This document shows, in pieces, positions 32,226 through 40,342 of a DNA stretch of 56,371 nucleotides (positions are counted from its first letter, which is position 1; every line of letters starts with the position of its first letter). Source of the DNA: Pseudomonas sp. (GTDB lineage: Bacteria; Pseudomonadota; Gammaproteobacteria; Pseudomonadales; Pseudomonadaceae). The notes under the pieces were generated by a model that was not told the origin of the DNA, ran no database searches, and worked only from the letters and a program-made list of their open reading frames with translations. The stretch is taken from contig NZ_JAUXXP010000033.1 of NCBI RefSeq assembly GCF_030684895.1, positions 1-56,371 of the forward strand, in the 5' to 3' direction. The translations under genes were made by a program, and so were the position numbers.

Positions 32226-33179
32226 ATGTTGTCGCGTGCCCTTGCCGTCACCCGCTGCCTGCCACTTGCTGCTGTCTTTGCGGTAGCGTCTGCCAATGCT
32301 CTCGAGTTGCCTTTGCCGCCGCCTGGCGAGGATGTGGTTGGCGAGATTCGAGTGGTCAAGGCCAAGTATGAAGACACCTTCGCTGACCTGGGCGTGGCCA
32401 ATGATCTTGGTTATCTGGAAATGGTGGTGGCCAATCCAGGTGTTGATCCCTGGTTGCCGGGCGAGGGCACCGAGATCATCCTGCCGACGCGTTACATCCT
32501 GCCGCCTGGGCCGCGTGAGGGCATTGTGATCAACCTCGCCGAATACCGCCTGTACTACTATCCGAAAGGGCGCAATGTGGTTTACACCTATCCGCTGGGT
32601 ATCGGTCGCGAGGGTTGGAGTTCGCCGGTTGCCAATGCGCGCATTACAGCCAAAACGCCGAATCCGGGCTGGTCGCCGCCCAAGTCGATCCGTGAAGAGC
32701 ATGCTGCCGATGGCGATCCGCTACCTGCGTATGTGCCGCCAGGCCCGGATAACCCGTTGGGGCCCTACAAGATGGGCTTGTCGGTGCCGGGTTATCTGAT
32801 TCACGGCTCGAATAAGAAGTTCGGTATCGGTATGCGCGTCAGTCATGGCTGCTTCCGCATGCTCAACCATAACGTGCTGAAGTTGGCGTCTATGGTGTCG
32901 GTGGGCACTTCGGTGCGCATCATCAACGAGCCTTACAAGTTTGGTCGCAGCGGCGGCAAGGTCTATCTGGAAGCGCACGCGCCTTTGGATGATACCGGTG
33001 ATGCTTCGGTCGTCGATAAGCACACTGCTGTAATCAACGCGCTGCTGAAAAATGATCAGTTTGCTGATCTGCGCCTGGACTGGGAAATGCTGCGCGAAGT
33101 GGTAGCGGCTGAAGATGGTTTGCCGGTTGAAATTGCTCAACCTGATCAGGCCATGGTGGCGACTGAGCCGGCTATCTGA
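32226..33179 (+). CDS. L,D-transpeptidase with LysM domain (ErfK/YbiS/YcfS family)
   Basis: This 317-residue periplasmic enzyme should form or use peptidoglycan cross-links; ErfK/YcfS relatives attach Braun's lipoprotein to the wall. A signal peptide (about 1-25) precedes a LysM-like segment (39-90: TFADLGVANDLGY, ANPGVDPWLPGEGT). The YkuD catalytic domain (about 97-235) has His193 in LIHGSN and VSHGCFRM with His207 and nucleophile Cys209. The ATG at 32226 is preferred over 32175 because it begins directly with the signal peptide. It converges on oprI, whose product is a likely substrate. Confidence 0.92.
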   Translation: MLSRALAVTRCLPLAAVFAVASANALELPLPPPGEDVVGEIRVVKAKYEDTFADLGVANDLGYLEMVVANPGVDPWLPGEGTEIILPTRYILPPGPREGIVINLAEYRLYYYPKGRNVVYTYPLGIGREGWSSPVANARITAKTPNPGWSPPKSIREEHAADGDPLPAYVPPGPDNPLGPYKMGLSVPGYLIHGSNKKFGIGMRVSHGCFRMLNHNVLKLASMVSVGTSVRIINEPYKFGRSGGKVYLEAHAPLDDTGDASVVDKHTAVINALLKNDQFADLRLDWEMLREVVAAEDGLPVEIAQPDQAMVATEPAI

Positions 33180-33197
33180 TTTCAGTTTGTTCCAAGA

Positions 33198-33229
33198 GCC
33201 CGTTATGCGTAAGCGCTGACGGGTTTTTT
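33198..33229 (+). terminator. Terminator after the L,D-transpeptidase gene
   Basis: A CCCGT / ACGGG outer stem with a GCG-TAAG-CGC inner hairpin is followed by TTTTTT (33224-33229). It lies about 20 bp past the stop codon. Confidence 0.78.
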
Positions 33230-33264
33230 ATTGTCTGTTGATAAGTAAGCTTTCTCTCTTGGCA

Positions 33265-33298
33265 ATAAAAAAAGCCGACCCAGCAGCTGGGTCGGCTT
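33265..33298 (-). terminator. Terminator of oprI
   Basis: A perfect stem AAGCCGACCCA / TGGGTCGGCTT (33272-33282 and 33288-33298) with a five-base loop is followed on the minus strand by a run of T, read as TTTTTTTATTG. This strong terminator suits a very highly expressed lipoprotein mRNA. Confidence 0.9.
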
Positions 33299-33317
33299 GT
33301 CATAGCCTTGTGAGCTA

Positions 33318-33569
33318 TTACTTGCGGCTGGCTTTTTCCAGCATACGCAGAGCGCGCTCATTGGCTTCGTCAGCAGTTTGCTGAGCCTTCTGAGCAGCAG
33401 CCAGAGCGTCATCAGCCTTACGGTAGGCTTCGTCGGCACGGGCTTGAGCGCGAGCAGCTGCATCTTCAGTTGCAGTCAGACGAGCTTCAGTTTCTTTGGA
33501 GATGCTGCTGCAACCGGTGGCCAGAACTGCGGCCAATGCCAGAGCAGAGAATTTCAGAACGTTGTTCAT
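33318..33569 (-). CDS. oprI: Major outer-membrane lipoprotein OprI (Lpp homologue)
   Basis: OprI is a very abundant small lipoprotein that ties the outer membrane to peptidoglycan. The 83-residue precursor has a lipobox LATGC, with the lipidated Cys at 20. The mature part is an Ala-rich heptad coiled-coil ([18 protein letters not shown]) and ends in Lys83, the residue that in Lpp is linked to the cell wall. The frame is open ten codons further, but the ATG at 33569 has AAGGGGA upstream and gives the known [10 protein letters not shown] start. The neighbouring convergent L,D-transpeptidase could carry out the wall attachment. Confidence 0.97.
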   Translation of the reverse strand: MNNVLKFSALALAAVLATGCSSISKETEARLTATEDAAARAQARADEAYRKADDALAAAQKAQQTADEANERALRMLEKASRK

Positions 33570-34087
33570 CGTGTTCCCCTTGAGGTGGAGTTTTTCCATA
33601 AAAGCAATTTCCTGATGGTAGGAAATTAGCCGGCGTACATACTACCTGTAACTTGTAGTAAGTAAACGGAGGCAAGGCAAGCCGCCAGAGTTTTTTTCTG
33701 CTTAATGCATAGCCGGCCACTTATTGGGTATATTTTGGTTAAAAAACAATCAGTTCTAGAGCGTTTGGCAGTTCTTTGCGCAGCGCTTACTGTCACTTTT
33801 TAGCTGCGCGGGCTTTGGAAAGTAGCTGGAAAATGATGCTGGTAGTTTCCCGAACATGAAATGCCGAGTTGAGCAGGGGCTGCATGCATTACTGGCAGAG
33901 GCAATGCTTGACTTACGCGAGTGTCGAAATGCCTTGCTAGGTGATCTAAGTTATTGATTCACGTGACCTCGCAGGTTTTGGCCTGATAAGCTCGGGATAA
34001 TTGCCTACAACTTAATAGGTGCAAGATGCTGTAATCCGATGGCTGCAGAAGCGAAAGCGGGTTGCGCGAGTTAACAGAGGAGTTGCG
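33570..34087. other. Intergenic region upstream of oprI and the GNAT gene
   Basis: These 518 bp hold the oprI leader and promoter (about 33570-33730) and then an AT-rich stretch around 33720-33760. No gene is supported; a 33-codon frame at 33856-33957 lacks a ribosome binding site. The GNAT gene's promoter is expected near its end, but I cannot assign it. Confidence 0.4.
33606..33627 (-). promoter_or_regulatory. Stem-loop in the oprI leader
   Basis: A perfect 8-bp inverted repeat AATTTCCT-N6-AGGAAATT lies 37-58 bases upstream of the oprI start, probably within the 5' untranslated region. It has no T-tract and so is not a terminator. A stabilising leader structure or a protein site are both possible. 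Confidence 0.5.
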
Positions 34088-34369
34088 ATGAGCGAGGCGT
34101 TGTCCATTCACCATGACCTGGCAGGCCATCAATTCGAGACCACAGTTGAGGGTGATCGTGCATACCTGGCTTATATGGACCTTGGGAAGCAAACCCTGGA
34201 TATCTATCGCACCTTCGTGCCCAACTCGTTGCGTGGGCGCGGGATTGCAGCAGCATTGACCGAGCATGCACTGCAGTATGCCGAACGTCTGGGTTATACG
34301 GTGATTCCTTCGTGTTCCTACGTCGAACGCTATATGGTGCGGCGTCAGCGACACGCGGATAAAAGCTGA
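34088..34369 (+). CDS. GNAT-family N-acetyltransferase, small (YjdJ/NATD1-like)
   Basis: This 93-residue protein belongs to the short GNAT branch that keeps only the acetyl-CoA-binding half of the fold. The pyrophosphate-binding loop is in NSLRGRGIAAALTEHAL, followed by the PSCSYVERYM end typical of this family. The ATG at 34088 has GAGGAG upstream; the in-frame start at 34019 would add residues not seen in the family. The acyl acceptor is unknown. It is alone between oprI and cysH and ends at a bidirectional terminator. Confidence 0.88.
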   Translation: MSEALSIHHDLAGHQFETTVEGDRAYLAYMDLGKQTLDIYRTFVPNSLRGRGIAAALTEHALQYAERLGYTVIPSCSYVERYMVRRQRHADKS

Positions 34370-34383
34370 GTGACCCGCACAAG

Positions 34384-34416
34384 AAAAAGGCCAGTCACTG
34401 ACTGGCCTTTTTTATA
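34384..34416. terminator. Bidirectional terminator between the GNAT gene and cysH
   Basis: The stem AAAAAGGCCAGTCA / TGACTGGCCTTTTTT has A-tracts on one side and T-tracts on the other, so it can end both converging transcripts. Confidence 0.88.
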
Positions 34417-34437
34417 TTTGCCGTTACGTCTCCGCTA

Positions 34438-35172
34438 TCAGATTTTGGCGATCAGATTGCCGGCGTGCAGGCCGCACTCTTTCTGTGTGGCTTCTTCCCA
34501 CCACCAGCGGCCTTCGCGCTCATGCTGATTTGGCAGTACCGGGCGGGTGCAGGGCTCGCAACCGATGCTGATAAAGCCGCGTTCATGCAGGCTGTTGTAC
34601 GGCAGTTCCAGCATGCGGATATAGGCCCAGATATCTTCGCTGCTCATCTGTGCGAGCGGGTTGAACTTGTACAGGGTGTTATCCGCGGTAGAAAAGGCGC
34701 TGTCGATTTCTATCACGGCAACCTGGCTGCGTGTGCCCGGGCTCTGGTCACGTCGCTGGCCGGTGGCCCAGGCTTTTACCGTGGCAAGCTTGCGGCGTAG
34801 CGGGGCAGTTTTGCGGATGCCGCAGCATTCACCATGACCGTCCTTATAGAAGCTGAACAGGCCCTTTTCCTTGACGAAGGGTTCCAGTGCGGCGGCCTCT
34901 GGCGAAAGTATGTCGATGCTGATGTCATAGTGTTCGCGTACCTGATCGATAAACCGGTAGGTTTCCGGATGCAGGCGGCCGGTGTCGAGGCTGAAGACCT
35001 TGACGTTTTTGTTGAGTTTCCAGGCCATGTCTACCAGCACCACATCTTCCGCGCCGCTGAAGGACAGCCACAACTCATTACCAAAATGCTCGAAGGCGAG
35101 CTTGAGAATGTCCTGGGGCGACTTGTTGGCGTAGCTTGCCGCCAGCTCGGCTGCATCGAAGGGGTGGCTCAT
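34438..35172 (-). CDS. cysH: Adenylyl-sulfate (APS) reductase CysH
   Basis: The enzyme reduces activated sulfate to sulfite with thioredoxin in assimilatory sulfate reduction. This 244-residue protein has the four iron-sulfur cysteines of APS-type reductases (Cys116-Cys117 in ECCGIRK and Cys205/Cys208 in GCEPC), so it should use APS directly, unlike E. coli PAPS reductase, which lacks this cluster. The catalytic cysteine is Cys233 in KECGLH. The N-terminal PP-loop motif is [13 protein letters not shown]. It diverges from thrH. CysB control is expected from the family, but I did not identify a site. Confidence 0.95.
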   Translation of the reverse strand: MSHPFDAAELAASYANKSPQDILKLAFEHFGNELWLSFSGAEDVVLVDMAWKLNKNVKVFSLDTGRLHPETYRFIDQVREHYDISIDILSPEAAALEPFVKEKGLFSFYKDGHGECCGIRKTAPLRRKLATVKAWATGQRRDQSPGTRSQVAVIEIDSAFSTADNTLYKFNPLAQMSSEDIWAYIRMLELPYNSLHERGFISIGCEPCTRPVLPNQHEREGRWWWEEATQKECGLHAGNLIAKI

Positions 35173-35284
35173 CGGCTTGAATTCCTAGTTATGGTGACGT
35201 TGCGCGTCTTGTGTGGCGATGGTAGCAAAAGCCAGTTATGCGACTAAATAACCAAGTGCCGCAATAGACCTCTGATTTGGGTAT

Positions 35285-35307
35285 AAGGCTCTGCATTGCA
35301 GAGCCTT
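35285..35307. repeat. Inverted repeat upstream of thrH
   Basis: Perfect arms AAGGCTCTGCA / TGCAGAGCCTT are separated by one base, in the cysH-thrH spacer and 54 bp before the thrH start. No T-tract follows on either strand. It could be an operator or an mRNA leader hairpin. Confidence 0.5.
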
Positions 35308-35361
35308 GGGGTAGCCGCTAGAGTGCCGCTTTCTCAAATAAATCCAAGCTAGGAGTGTCCT

Positions 35362-35979
35362 GTGGAAATCGCGTGTCTCGACCTGGAAGGCGTGTTGGTC
35401 CCGGAAATCTGGATTGCCTTCGCGGAAAAAACTGGCATCGAATCGCTAAAAGCGACCACCCGGGATATTCCGGACTATGACGTGCTGATGAAACAGCGCC
35501 TGCGCATCCTGGACGAGCACGGCTTGAAGCTGTCCGATATCCAGGAAGTGATCGCTACCCTCAAGCCCCTGGACGGTGCGGTGGAGTTTGTCGACTGGCT
35601 GCGTGAGCGCTTTCAGGTGGTGATTCTCTCGGACACCTTCTACGAGTTCTCCCAGCCGCTGATGCGTCAGCTGGGTTTCCCTGCTCTGCTATGCCACAAG
35701 CTGGTCACCGATAAAACCGATCGGGTAGTGGATTACCAGCTGCGCCAGAAGGACCCCAAGCGTCAGTCGGTCATCGCCTTCAAGAGCCTCTACTATCGCG
35801 TGATCGCGGCGGGTGACTCGTATAACGACACCACCATGCTCAGCGAAGCCCACGCCGGTATCCTATTCCACGCGCCGGACAACGTGATTCGCGAATTCCC
35901 GCAATTCCCTGCTGTACACACCTATGAAGACCTCAAGCGCGAGTTCCTCAAGGCGTCCAACCGCCAGCTGAGCCTGTAG
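35362..35979 (+). CDS. thrH: Phosphoserine phosphatase / homoserine phosphotransferase ThrH
   Basis: This 205-residue HAD-family enzyme dephosphorylates phosphoserine and can transfer the phosphate to homoserine, linking serine and threonine synthesis in Pseudomonas. HAD motif I is CLDLEGVLVPE with nucleophile Asp7 and acid/base Glu9 (DLEG, as in ThrH, instead of DxD). Motif II is VVILSDTFYEF and the metal-binding motif is AAGDSYNDTTML. The start is GTG at 35362, with AGGAG upstream. From memory, cysH-thrH-pabB is also the order in P. aeruginosa. Confidence 0.95.
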   Translation: MEIACLDLEGVLVPEIWIAFAEKTGIESLKATTRDIPDYDVLMKQRLRILDEHGLKLSDIQEVIATLKPLDGAVEFVDWLRERFQVVILSDTFYEFSQPLMRQLGFPALLCHKLVTDKTDRVVDYQLRQKDPKRQSVIAFKSLYYRVIAAGDSYNDTTMLSEAHAGILFHAPDNVIREFPQFPAVHTYEDLKREFLKASNRQLSL

Positions 35980-35995
35980 TCAGCCTGTTATTGAA

Positions 35996-36023
35996 AAGTC
36001 CGCTCAGTTGAGCGGGCTTTTTT
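35996..36023 (+). terminator. Terminator after thrH
   Basis: The stem AAGTCCGCT / AGCGGGCTT (one G-T pair) with a short loop is followed by TTTTTTG, 17 bases past the thrH stop. The 75-bp repeat element begins immediately after. Confidence 0.82.
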
Positions 36024-36024
36024 G

Positions 36025-36099
36025 TGGCCTGCCATCCATGGCGGCCACCCTTCGGGCCGTCGCTGGGCGACGTCAAAAACTTCTCCCGGAAGTTTTTTG
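36025..36099 (+). repeat. 75-bp intergenic repeat element, copy B
   Basis: Same length and orientation as 20886-20960. The conserved part includes GGCGGCCACCCTTCGGGCC. The terminal hairpin is AAAAACTTC-N5-GAAGTTTTT (36075-36097): both arms differ from copy A in a way that keeps base pairing. It lies between the convergent thrH and pabB genes. Confidence 0.8.
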
Positions 36100-36114
36100 T
36101 GCCTGCCGTTCAGG

Positions 36115-37464
36115 TCAGTCGCAGAACTGCTCCAGCGTCTCCAGCAGCACTTTGACCTTGGTAATCGATTCCTGGTATTCGGCCTGGCCGTTGGAGTCTG
36201 CGACGATGCCGCCGCCACCCCAGCAGCTAATTTGCCCGTCCTTGGCCAGCAGGCTGCGGATGGCAATTGAGCTGTCCATTTCGCCGCGCACATCCAGGTA
36301 CAGCAGCGAGCCGCAATACAGGGCACGGCGGGTTGGTTCCAGCTCGTCGATTATCTGCATGGCGCGGATTTTCGGCGCGCCGGTAATCGAGCCGCCGGGG
36401 AAGCTGCCGGCGATCAGGTCCAGCGCATCCTTGTCGGGCGCCAGTTCGCCGGTCACGGCGCTGACCAGATGATGCACATTGGGGTAGCTCTCTAGGGCGA
36501 AGAGTTCCGGTACCTGTACCGAACCCACTCGGCAGCTGCGCCCGAGGTCATTGCGCAGCAGGTCGACAATCATCAGGTTTTCCGCACGGTCCTTCTGGCT
36601 GTCGAGCAGGGCGTGGGCTTGCGCCTGATCCTGCTCTGGGTCGGCATGTCGTGGGCGGGTGCCCTTGATTGGCCGGGTTTCCACCTGGCCTGCGCTGATG
36701 CGTAAGAAGCGTTCAGGCGACAGGCTGATGATGGCACCGCCACCAGGTAGGGTCTGATAACCCGAGAAAGGTGTCGGGCAGGCAGCGCGCAAGGCCTGGT
36801 AGGCGGTCCACGGCGAGCCTTGATAGCCCGCGCGAAAGCGTTGGGCAAAGTTAACCTGATAGCAGTCGCCAGCTTGGATATACGTCTGAATGCGCGCAAA
36901 GCATCGCTGGTACTCGGCTTCGCTAATGTCGGACTGAAAGTGCTCCAGTAGTTTGAACGGTTGTGGCGCGGACGCTGCTGGCGTGGCGAACAGCTCGGCC
37001 AAGCGCTGGCGTTCGGGCGCGCTCAGGCTTGGATGAAACATAAGCTGGCTACGTTGTTGCTGGTGATCAGTGATCAGGGCCCAGGCATAAACACCAAAGC
37101 GAGCGTCTGCCAGATCCAGGTCATCAATGGCCTGCGCCGGTAGCTGTTCCAGCCTGCGGCCGAAGTCGTAACTCAGGTAGCCAATCAGCCCTCCGACGAA
37201 CGGGAGCGGATTATCTACCGGTGGCTGGCAAGCGCCTAGGCCTGCGAGGCTCTGGCGCAGGCGTTGCAGGAAAGCGTTGGCCGTTTCGTCAGGTGTCGGC
37301 GCCAGCTCTGCCAATGGCCAGGCGCTGATAAGGTCATAGCGTCCACGCTGCGCGGTCGGCCGTCCGGCATCCAGCAGCACGGCGCCGGGCGCATGGATCA
37401 CGCAGCTGAAGTAACGCGAAGGGTCTGCGAGGTAGGGCAGAGCCTGTACAAGGCAAGTAGGCAT
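36115..37464 (-). CDS. pabB: Aminodeoxychorismate synthase component I
   Basis: PabB aminates chorismate to 4-amino-4-deoxychorismate for p-aminobenzoate and folate synthesis, using ammonia from a PabA glutaminase. The 449-residue protein has the chorismate-binding domain in its C-terminal half: PIKGTRPRH, the Mg-binding EN-type segment KDRAENLMIVDLLRNDLGR, and GSITGAPKIRAMQIIDELEP. The lysine of PIKGT is typical of PabB, separating it from anthranilate synthase TrpE. The N-terminal domain includes FVGGLIGYLSYDFGR. The Shine-Dalgarno sequence is weak. It converges with thrH. Confidence 0.93.
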   Translation of the reverse strand: MPTCLVQALPYLADPSRYFSCVIHAPGAVLLDAGRPTAQRGRYDLISAWPLAELAPTPDETANAFLQRLRQSLAGLGACQPPVDNPLPFVGGLIGYLSYDFGRRLEQLPAQAIDDLDLADARFGVYAWALITDHQQQRSQLMFHPSLSAPERQRLAELFATPAASAPQPFKLLEHFQSDISEAEYQRCFARIQTYIQAGDCYQVNFAQRFRAGYQGSPWTAYQALRAACPTPFSGYQTLPGGGAIISLSPERFLRISAGQVETRPIKGTRPRHADPEQDQAQAHALLDSQKDRAENLMIVDLLRNDLGRSCRVGSVQVPELFALESYPNVHHLVSAVTGELAPDKDALDLIAGSFPGGSITGAPKIRAMQIIDELEPTRRALYCGSLLYLDVRGEMDSSIAIRSLLAKDGQISCWGGGGIVADSNGQAEYQESITKVKVLLETLEQFCD

Positions 37465-37627
37465 ATGGCAGGTTCAAGGTGCGCGGATGCCGATTGTAGA
37501 ACGTCGCCAACATTCATCCTAGAGCTTGCGCGTGGGTTTACTCGGGACGCTGCCGCTCATTAGTATGGGTAGGTCCCCGGATGTTCGATGTGACTCATAA
37601 AACAATAATTACTACGGGATCAAGGCC

Positions 37628-40342
37628 ATGGATGAAGTTATAAATCCTGCCGCTGGGAGCCTTTTGCGTGCCAAGCTGATGCCACCCCAGGCATCTACGG
37701 ATTATCTGGTCAGGCCGCAGCTTGAATCTGCACTGAGTGCCAGTCAGCATGCACGTGTACTGCTATTGGCAGCCCCGGCAGGCTTTGGCAAAACCAGTGC
37801 ACTGGTCGCATTGGCTCAGGCGCGTGAGCAAAGTGGTCAGGCGGTGGCCTGGTTGTCGCTCGGCCCCGGCGATGATGAACCATCGCGTTTTCTGCTGCAG
37901 CTGATCGAGGCACTTTCTCGCCTGTTGCCGGGCTTTGGCGCAGAAGCCTTGGCTTATCTGCAGAACACCATGCGGGTGCCGGTCTCCGCCGTGATGGAAA
38001 GCCTGCTGGTGGATCTGGCTCAGCTGGAAACCCCGCTGTTGCTGGTGCTCGATGACCTGCACCTGATTCAGGATGCCGAGTTGCTCGGTGCACTGAATCG
38101 CCTGATCAAGTTTGCCCCTGAAGGTTTTACCCTGGCCATCGGCAGCCGCTCGCAGCCGGCACTTAACCTGGCCACCCTGCGCGCCAAGGATTTGCTGGTG
38201 GAGATCGGTGAGCAGGAACTGCGCTTGAGCAGGGCGGAAACCCGCGATTATCTGCAACGCTGCGGCCTGCAACTGGACGCTGTGGCGTTTTCTGCCCTGT
38301 ACAGCCAGACCGAAGGCTGGATGGTGGGGGTGCACTTGGCCAGCCTGTGGCTGCGCCATCAGCCCCAGGCTGGCGCGCAGATTGCCGACATGGGCACCGA
38401 TCAGGCGGCCGTAGGCGCGTATCTGCTGCGCAGCGTGTTCGAGCAGCTGCCTGCTGATAAACAAGAGTTGCTGCTGGCCCTGGGCATAGCTCAGCAACTC
38501 AGTGGTGACCTAGCCAATGCCCTGACTGGGCGGCATGACGGTCAGCTGTTGCTGGAAGAGCTGGAAGCCATGCAGCTGTTCCTCTTGCCGCTGGACCGCG
38601 AACGCCAGTGGTATCGCTTTCACAACCTGTTTGCCGAATTCTTGCGCGGCCGCCTGAAAGAGCGCGACCCCGAGCGTTTCAAGCAGCTGCACTTCAACGC
38701 CAGCCTGTGGTTCACCAACCATCATATGCAGAACCTGGCCATCGAACATGCCTGCCTGGCCGAAGATCCGGAGATGCTCGCCGCCCTGGTCGACGGATGT
38801 GGCCTGGAGCTGATCAACCGTGGCCAGCTGAACCTGATCTACAAATGGCGTCAGCACGTGCCGGATGAGATCGCCGAGCGGTTTCCCGTGCTGGTACTCG
38901 CCGATGTCTGGACCCGCGCCGCCGAGCTGGGCCTGGTGGAAGCCAATCGCATGCTCGATGAGCTGCTCGAGCGCTGGACTGAAGCCAAACCCGGCGCGCC
39001 GTTGAGCGACAAGCTGTTGGCGACTCTGGCGATCAAATCAGTTATCGCCTTGCAGAAAGATGATTTGCAGACCTGCATTGCCCTGACGCGGCGGGTTGAA
39101 GTGCAGCTGGGCCAGCACACCGCCTTTCTCGAAGTGGCGATGCTGATCATCGGCGCGCTGGCCAATGTGATGATCGGTCAGCCGGATCAGGCCAAACGTT
39201 TGCTGGCGTTGGCGCAGCAGCGCAATCACTTCCTCGAAGGGCGCTATCTGGATATGCAGCTGGCCAACGTCGAGGTACTGCTGAGCCTGGAGCAGGGGCA
39301 GATCCGTCAGGCCGAGCTGTTGTTCGCCCAGTTGCGCGCGCGGGTTATTCCCTGGTTCTCTGACCGCTCGCGGGCCTTGGCGCTGCCGACCATCACCGAA
39401 GCCCTGATCGCCTATAACCAGGGCCGCCTGGAGGGCATCGAGGAGCGCCTGCGCTGGGCGCTGGCCACAGTTGATGTGATCAATCCGATCGATCTTTACG
39501 CCCAGGGCATGCTGTGCATGGCCCATGTGCAGCGCATGCAGGACAGCCCCAAGGAGGCCTACGCCAGCCTGGTGTTGATGCAGAACCTGGCGGCGCGCAA
39601 CCAGTCCTGGCGTTTCTACGCCCAGGCGGTGGCCGATGAGGTGGTGCAGATTCTTCAGGAGCCCGCGGCGGACCGGCTCAAACGCGCCGAACAACGGCTC
39701 AAGACCGTGGACTGGAACAAGCTGGCCGAGCATTACCAGCACATGCGCTTCAACCCGGTGCTGTGGGTGCGCGGTCTGACCCGCATTCGCCTGCAGCAGG
39801 CGCGCGGGCATTACAGCGAGGCGCTGCACGAAATTACTCAGCTGCGCGGCATGCTGCTGGATAACTGGCATGGCCTGCAGCGCCTGCGTCTCGACCTGCT
39901 GGCGGCGCTGAGTTATCAGCGCCTGGGCTATCAGGAACGGGCGCAAAGTCTGTTGGTGCAATGTTTGATCGGCGCTGAGCGCGAAGGCGTGCGCAGCCTG
40001 TTTGTCGAGGAGGGCGAGGCCATTCGCCTGCTGCTGCAGCAGCTGGAAGCTGCCGAGCGCCAGCCGGCGCTGCAGGGCTTTATTCGCGGTTTGCTGGCCA
40101 TCTGGCCGGGCAACAGCGCGCGGCAATCGCTGGAAGTGCTTGAGGAAGGGCTGACCGAGCGCGAGCGTGAGGTGGTCTGCCTGGCGGCTCAGGGCATGTC
40201 GAATGATGAGATCGGCCAGCAACTGTCATTGGCCCTCGGTACGGTCAAGTGGCACCTGCACAACATTTACGAAAAGCTCAAAGTGCGTAACCGCACACAA
40301 GCCATCCGCCGCGCGCGCGAACTGAGTCTTCTTGATCAATGA
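37628..40342 (+). CDS. MalT-like ATP-dependent LuxR-family regulator 1
   Basis: This 904-residue STAND-type activator probably binds ATP and an inducer, oligomerises and activates nearby genes. It has an N-terminal NTPase with Walker A APAGFGKT (49-56) and Walker B LLLVLDDLHL (about 137-146), a long helical TPR-like sensor region (about 340-800), and a C-terminal LuxR helix-turn-helix (about 840-900, LTEREREVVCLAAQGMSNDEI). The inducer is unknown; MalT itself senses maltotriose. The ATG overlaps the next gene's region of control: its stop overlaps the start of the second regulator (ATGA). From memory, PAO1 has two such regulators after pabB. Confidence 0.9.
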   Translation: MDEVINPAAGSLLRAKLMPPQASTDYLVRPQLESALSASQHARVLLLAAPAGFGKTSALVALAQAREQSGQAVAWLSLGPGDDEPSRFLLQLIEALSRLLPGFGAEALAYLQNTMRVPVSAVMESLLVDLAQLETPLLLVLDDLHLIQDAELLGALNRLIKFAPEGFTLAIGSRSQPALNLATLRAKDLLVEIGEQELRLSRAETRDYLQRCGLQLDAVAFSALYSQTEGWMVGVHLASLWLRHQPQAGAQIADMGTDQAAVGAYLLRSVFEQLPADKQELLLALGIAQQLSGDLANALTGRHDGQLLLEELEAMQLFLLPLDRERQWYRFHNLFAEFLRGRLKERDPERFKQLHFNASLWFTNHHMQNLAIEHACLAEDPEMLAALVDGCGLELINRGQLNLIYKWRQHVPDEIAERFPVLVLADVWTRAAELGLVEANRMLDELLERWTEAKPGAPLSDKLLATLAIKSVIALQKDDLQTCIALTRRVEVQLGQHTAFLEVAMLIIGALANVMIGQPDQAKRLLALAQQRNHFLEGRYLDMQLANVEVLLSLEQGQIRQAELLFAQLRARVIPWFSDRSRALALPTITEALIAYNQGRLEGIEERLRWALATVDVINPIDLYAQGMLCMAHVQRMQDSPKEAYASLVLMQNLAARNQSWRFYAQAVADEVVQILQEPAADRLKRAEQRLKTVDWNKLAEHYQHMRFNPVLWVRGLTRIRLQQARGHYSEALHEITQLRGMLLDNWHGLQRLRLDLLAALSYQRLGYQERAQSLLVQCLIGAEREGVRSLFVEEGEAIRLLLQQLEAAERQPALQGFIRGLLAIWPGNSARQSLEVLEEGLTEREREVVCLAAQGMSNDEIGQQLSLALGTVKWHLHNIYEKLKVRNRTQAIRRARELSLLDQ

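Noticed and set aside
33856..33957. 33-codon frame beginning MKCRVEQGLHALLAEAM upstream of the GNAT gene
   Set aside because: No ribosome binding site precedes it and I recognise no homologue; conservation would be needed to call it.
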